Shown here piece after piece: positions 58,136 through 64,000 of a stretch of DNA of 64,000 nt; the first letter of the stretch is position 1, and each line of letters starts with the position of its first letter. A program made the translations under genes and the position numbers. The notes under the pieces are model-generated. The model did not search any database and had not been told where the DNA came from. It worked only from the letters and a program-made list of their open reading frames with translations. This stretch comes from Liquidambar formosana (Eukaryota > Streptophyta > Magnoliopsida > Saxifragales > Altingiaceae): the NCBI GenBank assembly GCA_039720395.1, contig CM077824.1, forward strand, positions 32,452,759 through 32,516,758. The letters run 5' to 3'.

Positions 58136-59033
58136 CAAGTTAAACCTGGCTGAATGGTCTGTTGAGAAAGGTTAGGCACTCTAACTGAATGGGAAGAAAT
58201 TAAATTAGTGAGCAGCCACTAAGAAGATGATTATACAGATCATTTAATCATCTGGTAGAGTTGACCTTCCATTGTTGGCTCCTGAAATAAAGCCGAAATT
58301 GTTGGGGAATAGAATGAATCCTTTATTTTCTTATGTAACAGCAGCAATAAATTGATAGGCATTTCAAGGCTAGGGCCTTCCAACATCGTACTCTGCTATC
58401 ACTGAACTGTGGAATGCGCGCAATATTAAAGATCAATGATAGTCTTTGGTTAAGGCCTGTATCTGTCCAGATCACATATCATAATAGTAATCTCTCTCCG
58501 AAGCATAAAAGTCAAGTTCATACATTAGAAAATCAGTTTCCATTCAGTTCACCAAGGAGAGACGTACTTTGCACAGAAATCTGATGTCAAGTTAAACCTG
58601 GCTGAATGGTCTGTTGAGAAAGGTTAGGCACTCTGACAGAATGGGAAGAAATTAAATTGGTGAGCAGCCTCTAAGAAGATGATTATACAGATTATTTAAT
58701 CATCTGGTAGAGTTGACCTTCCATAGTTGGCTCTTGAAATAAAGCCGAAATTGTTGGGGAATAGAATGAATCCTTTATTTTCTTATGTAACAGCAACAAC
58801 AAATTGAAACGCATTTCAAGGCTAGGGCCTTCCAACATTGTACTCTGCTATCACTGAACTGTGGAATGCAATATTAAAGATCAATGATAGTCTTTGGTTG
58901 AGGCCTGTATCTGTCCAGATCACATATCATAACTATGTAACTCCGAAGCATGAAAGTCAAGTTTATACATTAGAAATTCAGTTTCCATTCAGTTCACCAA
59001 GGAGAGACGTACTTTGCCCAGAAATCTGATGTC
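58136..59033. repeat. Direct tandem duplication of about 450 bp (LecRK upstream-like)
   Basis: 58136-58586 and 58589-59033 are nearly identical, both beginning AAGTTAAACCTGGCTGAATG and ending CAGAAATCTGATGTCA. A diverged third copy at about 60171-60480 lies upstream of the pseudogene start, so this DNA is probably LecRK upstream sequence that has been shuffled into the gene. Confidence 0.88.
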
Positions 59034-59402
59034 AGCTTGTGTTTATTCTATAGTGTGTGACTTCTTGAGCCAGTTCAGTACTTCCAGACCCACGAGGACA
59101 ATTATTGGAGATTTTGCTACTTAATTAGATTATGTTGTGACATAGACTATCAATCAAGCTACTGACATCCTCAGCCAGAAGTCTTATGTTAGCTTATGTT
59201 ACTTCTATGGGGGTGACTGGTGACATACTCAGCCAGAAGCACAAAAACAATTATTGGCGATTTTGTGCTGAGCTTATATTGAATTATAAGAGAATATTTA
59301 TCAACCTAGTATCGGATTAGGATAGCTGTAATTTGGAGTTATACCTCATAACTCACCAATATATGGAATATAATACCCAAATTATAGAGTTATAGGACTG
59401 AA

Positions 59403-59470
<68 letters not shown>

Positions 59471-59530
59471 ACACTTGCATTGTACCTGAACTCTTTCAAT
59501 TTCTTAATTTTTATAGCCAAAGCAATCGAG
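59034..59530. repeat. Non-coding DNA with CT/AT microsatellite
   Basis: A (CT)n(AT)n tract runs from 59403 to 59471. TGACATCCTCAGCCAGAAG and TTATTGGMGATTTT segments recur here and near 60560-60710. No gene. Confidence 0.7.
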
Positions 59531-60170
59531 TTGTTGTTGATTCCTAAATACTCATATGGAGGATCCCACTCAAGGTCTGGATAAGGGTTGAACTCAACCA
59601 GAACAATTTGGTTACGAGATGAGTCACTAGTTGTGGTGTTAAATAGGGCCTAGAAAGCCAGCAACTGAGTTGGGTGGGGATTTGAAAAACCAACAGGAGC
59701 AAGGAAGAAGGCAAGCCCCTGCACCGTAGTTGGAATTACCAAGGGTGTCAATGGTGAAGGAGAAATTTATACTGAAGTCGGAGAGTTTCCTTGTGTGGAG
59801 TCCCAGAGCCACACTCTTTCAGCATAGGTGGCTCGACCAATATGGCATACATAAGTAATGTTGTTAAGGTCAATGTTCCGACCTAAGGTACTGCATCTCC
59901 TTTGGTTCCATCAGGGTCAAACTGCGGTACATGGAAGTAAACTGAACTAGTAAGGGGGAGAAGACAGAAGGGAAGGTACGAGAAGAGAAGAAAATGGGCA
60001 TAGGGAGGACTAGATGATTCGTATAAAGAGGCGACCATGACACTTGAGAGGGGGAGACACAGAATTGGGGCTAGCAGCAGAGCTACTTATTTTTAGATAT
60101 TAGTCGCATACATACATCTCAACTTTATTTCCATAACTAACGCCGGCTTGGGAAAATTGCCTGTTCCACG

Positions 60171-60780
60171 CAAGTTCAACCCTGCTGCATGGTGTTGAGA
60201 CAGGCACGGAGGATCAACAAGAAGACAAAATAGTCAGCAGATTGTAAGAAGATGCTTATACAGAGTATTTAATCCTCGGATAGAGTTGTCCTTCATTAGT
60301 TTGGCTCCTGAAATGAAGCCGAAATGGTTAGCGGACAGAATGAATCCTTTATTTTCTTTATGTGACAAACAAATGGAATTTCAGGGGGCCGCCCAACACC
60401 AATTTTATTTTGCTATCAATGAACTGTGGAAATGTGGAATCTATAATATTAAAGATCGATGATAAACTCTGTTTTAGGCCCATATCTGAAAATTAATTCT
60501 ATTCTGTCACCACTCGGTTTGGAGAGTTTGCTGATTAGATTATATGGTAAAATAGAATATTAATTAAGCTAGTGACATCCTCAGCAAGAAGTCCTATGTT
60601 AGCCGATCGACGTTATTTCTATCGGGGTGACTCGAGTGTGGTGACATCCTCAGTTATTTCTGTACTTATGAGAGCTGAGACTCACGAGAACAGTTATTGG
60701 TGATTTTTCTGCTCAACTTATATTGTACTTCACAGAATATTAATCAATCTAGTAACGAATTTGGATAACGCTGATTAATT
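60171..60780. repeat. Diverged copy of the LecRK upstream repeat
   Basis: GGCTCCTGAAATGAAGCCGA, AGAATGAATCCTTTATTTTC and AAAGATCGATGATA match the tandem pair at 58136-59033. It is followed by further matches to 59100-59350. Confidence 0.75.
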
Positions 60781-60899
60781 TGGAGTTCAGAGAGAATTAA
60801 AAGAAAAACAAGAAAATCCAAGAGATGGTATCACTCCAAGGGTGTAACAGTGTCGTTGTCGTTGTGGTTGTGCCATGGCACTAAGTTGGCTCGAGCAAA

Positions 60900-60945
<46 letters not shown>

Positions 60946-61204
60946 TTTTATATATATGATGTATAATAATGAGAAATAATAAAATAAGTAATAGATAATT
61001 TAAAACAATTGCAAAATGAAATGATAAAAGTAAGCTTTATAAAACTTACAAATATTGCAGAGATACAATTGTAGAAATTTGCAGTTGAGATGAAGATGGA
61101 GGATGGAGGTATTACAAAAGTGGATGGAGAGGGAAGTATTACAGTTGGTATTTTTCTGGAGAGGAAGAAATCTAATCAATTCCAGTCCCCTAATACAATG
61201 GTCA

Positions 61205-61500
61205 TTCTTCTCTTATATAGGAGAAGGGATACATAGATCGAATCATGAAGCCTAGTTTGTCTATTACTGAGACTGTTGCCATGTGAAGGGTACTTTTACT
61301 GTTGCCATGAGAGAGTACTTGTCTGTTGCCTTTTACTGTATCCATGTGAGTGCTTTGGCCGAATGGTGTTATTGTTGCCATGTGAAGGGTACTTTTACTG
61401 TTGAGGATGCTTGTCGGTGTCCATTGCTTTGGCTGAGTGGTGTTACTGTTGCCATGTGAAAGGATTATTGTCATGACGCTCTGGCGTAGATTCGCACGCT
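61205..61500 (-). promoter_or_regulatory. Candidate pararetroviral promoter region with direct repeats
   Basis: On the minus strand CTATATAAGAG (61210-61220) is a good TATA box. Upstream in that direction, copies of GTTGCCATGTGAAGGG (plus-strand reading) recur near 61274, 61375 and 61448, and a TGACG core lies at 61474. The open frame over this region (61202-61606) is composed of these repeats and is unlikely to be a gene. Activity is inferred only. Confidence 0.5.
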
Positions 61501-62954
61501 TGATAGCTTTTGTCGGTGATTGACAGTGATCTGAAGCCTCTTTTGTCTTTTGCTTAATGATGAGGAATGGGAGGGAGAATCCTAAAACAGTCATCTTCAT
61601 TGTCATCTCCTAAATTGACCGAAGCACATGATCCCTGTTCATCTTCTTCTTCTTTTAGGGATGAAAGTGCCTCTTGGAGATAAGCTTTTAACTCTTTGCT
61701 ATTGGGAGGAGCAGCAGCCAATTTTGTCATTAGCTGATTTTTTGACAGGAGAGCTTTGGATGAGTCTCCAACTGTTGACTGAATTGCCGGATGTTTCTAG
61801 AACCATTTCTGAATAGCCTCAGGGGTAATGTGTTCCGTTCGGGCATTGTCCCACCATTTTACATGGAAGGTCCTCCTTATGCAAGGAAGTTGCTGTGTAC
61901 CTGTATATTCATATCTCCAAAACAAAATCCATGCTAAACCAAAGTTTGCATAGAATAGGAAAAGCTTTGGAAAGATTTGCAAATGAGGTTTTGGCTGGAT
62001 TTGTTGCTCATAGTAAGTATATGACTTACTAATATTGACGGGTTGCTCTGAAAGGATTTCTTGGATGGGGCCAAAATAATATCACCAATTAAGAAACCAT
62101 AAAGGGATTGTCTCAATATCAAACTTCTGATCAAAGTAGATCATCCATGAATGACGGTTGATCTTATTTTGAACAAAGAAAGTATTTTGCCATGCCTTCT
62201 CATAATCAAAGTAATTATAGAGATTAGGCAGAATATTGCCTGGAAGTTTTCTAGGCTGGTAAAGAGGTTGATCCCAGTCAGAAGGACTAAGGATTCTCAG
62301 AATATTGCAGGTGGAATGGGTAATGTCTGAGGGATCATTTTCTGGCCTGTTGTGTTTGAAAATTGCCAATTTTGTTCCTCTTTCTAAAACATATTGATAC
62401 CAGGCCTGGTCTTTGCGAAAATCATTTGTCTTATGATGGAATCCGGGGGGAAAATAGGATTCTATGATATCCGAGATATCTGTTTGAGAAAATTCCCTTT
62501 CCAGGACCATAATGTCCAGAGAAGAGGGTTTTGCAAAATATGGGCTATGATTTTTGCAAAAATTACTACTTTTATTTTTCAAAAGAAGTTGCGAAGATGG
62601 AGCAAAAAATGCTCCTAATGGCTCCTCAGATTTAGAAGAAGTTGCAATTTGCTTGCCACTATCCCTAACGCTGGAAGCTGCCAATGAATAAGTTTGTGAC
62701 TTATTTATTGGGGAAACTCGCTGAAAGCTGAGTTGTTGCTGTTGCTGTTTTGTCAATTGCTGTTGCTTGTAATAGTCAAGCATTTCTTCTTCTTCTTGAA
62801 GATCTTCAAACCATTTTTTCTTTGCCATGGGTTTTTGCTGGATAGATGACCCTGTTGCCTGCTTTTGTTGGGTAGATGACCCTGTTGCCTGGCTGTTTTG
62901 TTGGGTTGATTGCCCTTGAGGGGCTTTGGATTTGGCTTTGTTTTGTCTGGGCAT
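61500..62954 (-). pseudogene. Second frame of the caulimovirid-like element, unknown function
   Basis: It starts with MPRQNKAKSK and a Gln/Ser/Lys-rich low-complexity N-terminus, and overlaps the end of the preceding RNase H frame. A conserved-looking body contains LEREFSQTDISDIIESYFPP, DWDQPLYQPRK and SWMIYFDQKFDIETIPLW, and the first frame ends at 62082. Continuation in other frames (to 61934, then 61982-61797 and beyond) shows at least two frameshifts and a stop after IQKWF. No catalytic motif is visible. Similar frames downstream of RT-RNase H occur in endogenous plant pararetroviruses; its role is not known to me. Confidence 0.6.
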
Positions 62955-62959
62955 TCTGA

Positions 62960-63906
62960 AGAATTGCCCTGTTCTTTGGATTTATGACCCTGTAAGAACT
63001 CACGAGAAAGGAAATCAGGGACACAATTGTTTTCTCCTTTAATATATTCTATATCAAAATAAAAAACTGAAAGTATTGCTTGCCATCTAGCGAAAATATG
63101 TTTTGATGCAATGTTTTTAACATCTTTTTTCAAAACAGGTTTTGCAGCTTGACAGTCTACTCTTAGTAGAAATTTCTGGTTTAAAATATCATCTTGAAAT
63201 TTTGAAATACACAAACTATAGATAATATTTCTTTTTTGATTGTCGAATATTTTGCTTGAGCTGTGTTCCAAGTGCCAGATGTGAATCTAACAATTTTGTC
63301 TATATTGTCCGTCCTTTGTATAAGGATACCACCATAACCTATGTCTGATGCATCGGTTTGGACTATCTTAAATGCGGAAGGATCTGCTAAGCTAAGACAG
63401 GGAAGGGTTCTAGCCTTCTGTTTTAACCTTTTGACAGTGTTTGTGAACTCCTGGGTCCATGCCGGGGGATCTTTTCTAAGTCTCCTCCTGAGAATTGCAC
63501 ATTCTTGGCTAAGGTTGGGGTAAAAATCTACAATGTAATTGAGACACCCTAAAAACCTTTGCAACTGTTTTTTGTCTTTAATTTCATCAGGAAATTTTTC
63601 TGGAAATTGGATTGACCTTTCTATAGGGACAATGGTTCCCTAGGTAGATATGATGTCCTAAAAATCTAATCTTTGTTTGGAAAAGATTAATTTTTGTAGG
63701 ACTTAAGGCTAAACCATTTTGCCTGATTAAATGGAAGAATGTGTTAAGATGCTTCCAATGTTGCTCTATTGATTTTGAAAACACTAATACATCATCAATG
63801 TACACAATAGTGAATTCAGTGTATTGCGTAAATATTGCATTCATTATATTTTGGAATTCTGAAGGGGCATTTTTAAAACCAAATGGCATTACATTCCATT
63901 CGTAAT
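62960..63906 (-). pseudogene. Caulimovirid-like reverse transcriptase/RNase H, decayed
   Basis: Fragments in three frames show MPFGFKNAPSEFQ and VYIDDVLVFS (the YxDD catalytic site), then a connection region (FLGCLNYIVDFYP), then RNase H with VQTDASDIGYGG, a Glu in STIKKEILSI and VDCQAAK. The end PDFLSREFLQG is typical of the last part of plant pararetroviral RNase H. Frameshifts near 63620 and 63245 split it. The upstream side ends abruptly at an inserted LTR (63907). Assignment rests on motif recall. Confidence 0.75.
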
Positions 63907-64000
63907 TGTCACGCCCCGACTCGGAGAGTTGACACATGGATAAAAGTCAAAGTAAAAAGGTGTACACGTGGATAAGTCAGAGTATAAAAGTTGCGGAAGA
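63907..64000. mobile_element. Start of another LTR element, runs off the window
   Basis: The reverse transcriptase homology stops at CGTAAT and TGTCACGCCCCGACTCGG follows, a common start of plant LTRs. GTATAAAAG lies 70 bp in. The other end is outside the window, so this is provisional. Confidence 0.6.

Larger units (their letters stand above)
55688..60038 (-). pseudogene. LecRK paralogue, broken and split by a solo LTR
   Basis: The Met at 60038 starts a signal peptide and the first half of a lectin domain (to about 59530), with frameshifts. The second half of the lectin domain is missing. The juxtamembrane and transmembrane part is at 57990-57825 (VGVTVSFSVLIVGGIIALMI). After the LTR at 57819-56718 the kinase continues from 56712 to 55688 with [35 protein letters not shown] and [13 protein letters not shown]. 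The glycine-rich loop, the activation segment (TAG before TTGLAG) and AI*VLNFE near 55820 carry frameshifts or stops. It clearly shares ancestry with the intact gene. Confidence 0.9.
60800..63906 (-). mobile_element. Endogenous caulimovirid-like (pararetrovirus) remnant
   Basis: On the minus strand a reverse transcriptase C-terminus and RNase H come first, then a separate frame of unknown function, then an intergenic stretch with a TATA box. This order resembles endogenous plant pararetroviruses of the florendovirus kind, but a Ty3-like element cannot be fully excluded because the N-terminal part (movement, coat, protease) lies outside the window or is lost. Frameshifts and stops show it is a fossil. 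The left limit near 60.8 kb is a guess; an AT microsatellite at 60896-60957 lies there. Confidence 0.65.

Noticed and set aside
61202..61606. 134-codon minus-strand frame
   Set aside because: Made of direct repeats around a TATA box; more likely the regulatory region of the viral remnant.
1..64000. CRISPR arrays, bacterial operons, tRNA or rRNA genes
   Set aside because: No direct-repeat/spacer array, no prokaryotic gene layout and no tRNA cloverleaf or rRNA sequence was seen; the regular palindromes are too short and too variable for CRISPR repeats.

Overview
This window looks like nuclear DNA of a flowering plant, most likely a eudicot; I cannot name the species. It has an L-type lectin receptor kinase (LecRK) gene family, dense nested LTR retrotransposons of plant types (Ty3/gypsy Tat-like with two RNase H domains, Ty1/copia), plant non-autonomous DNA transposons and an endogenous caulimovirid-like (plant pararetrovirus) remnant. 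Only one gene appears intact: a single-exon LecRK on the minus strand at 50364-52346. Nearly everything else is mobile DNA, its fossils or duplicated LecRK debris.

Layout. 1-3997: a copy of the LecRK 3' flank, split by a 2.65-kb, almost wholly palindromic Mutator-like element (1114-3762). The paralogous copy at 48897-50332 keeps the empty site, so the ends and the 9-bp target duplication can be read exactly. 3998-8640: tandem repeats. 8990-12311: an eight-exon pseudogene with a Ulp1/C48-protease-like C-terminus. 12438-15149: a solo LTR. 15155-30244: a 5'-truncated Tat-like Ty3 element (E1) with decayed pol, two antisense genes (a plant-transposon DUF7745-like gene and an intron-bearing plant-mobile-domain gene) and a 3' LTR; a solo LTR and a hAT element are nested in it. 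30245 to about 39.5 kb: a second Tat-like element (E2), into whose gag E1 inserted. E2 has its own nested solo LTR, a large internal deletion and its own intron-bearing antisense gene. 39.5-43.9 kb: MITEs and a LecRK fragment. 43900-48767: an almost complete Ty1/copia element with about 97% identical LTRs and a GGTCT target duplication. 48897-60480: the live LecRK, its flanks, a broken LecRK paralogue split by a solo LTR, and duplicated upstream sequence. About 60.8-63.9 kb: the caulimovirid-like remnant, cut by the start of another LTR element at 63907.

Most unusual signal. Short palindromes occur in phased pairs or triples about two helical turns apart (20-23 bp, most often 21) in at least five apparently unrelated elements. 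Motifs are TATAGTCGACTATA in the Mutator-like element, TGCGTACGCA in E1 (about a dozen modules), ACGATCGATCGT in the 12.4-kb LTR, AGGATCGATCCT in the 56.7-kb LTR, and GGCGGCAAGCCGCC/GACGGTTAGCCGTC types in two related Tat-type solo LTRs. Each pair is also an inverted repeat able to form a short hairpin. I read this directly by position; any function is inference.

A second theme is that the antisense genes inside both Tat-like elements carry recognisable introns. This makes sense if introns lying antisense to the genomic RNA are invisible to splicing and so survive retrotransposition.
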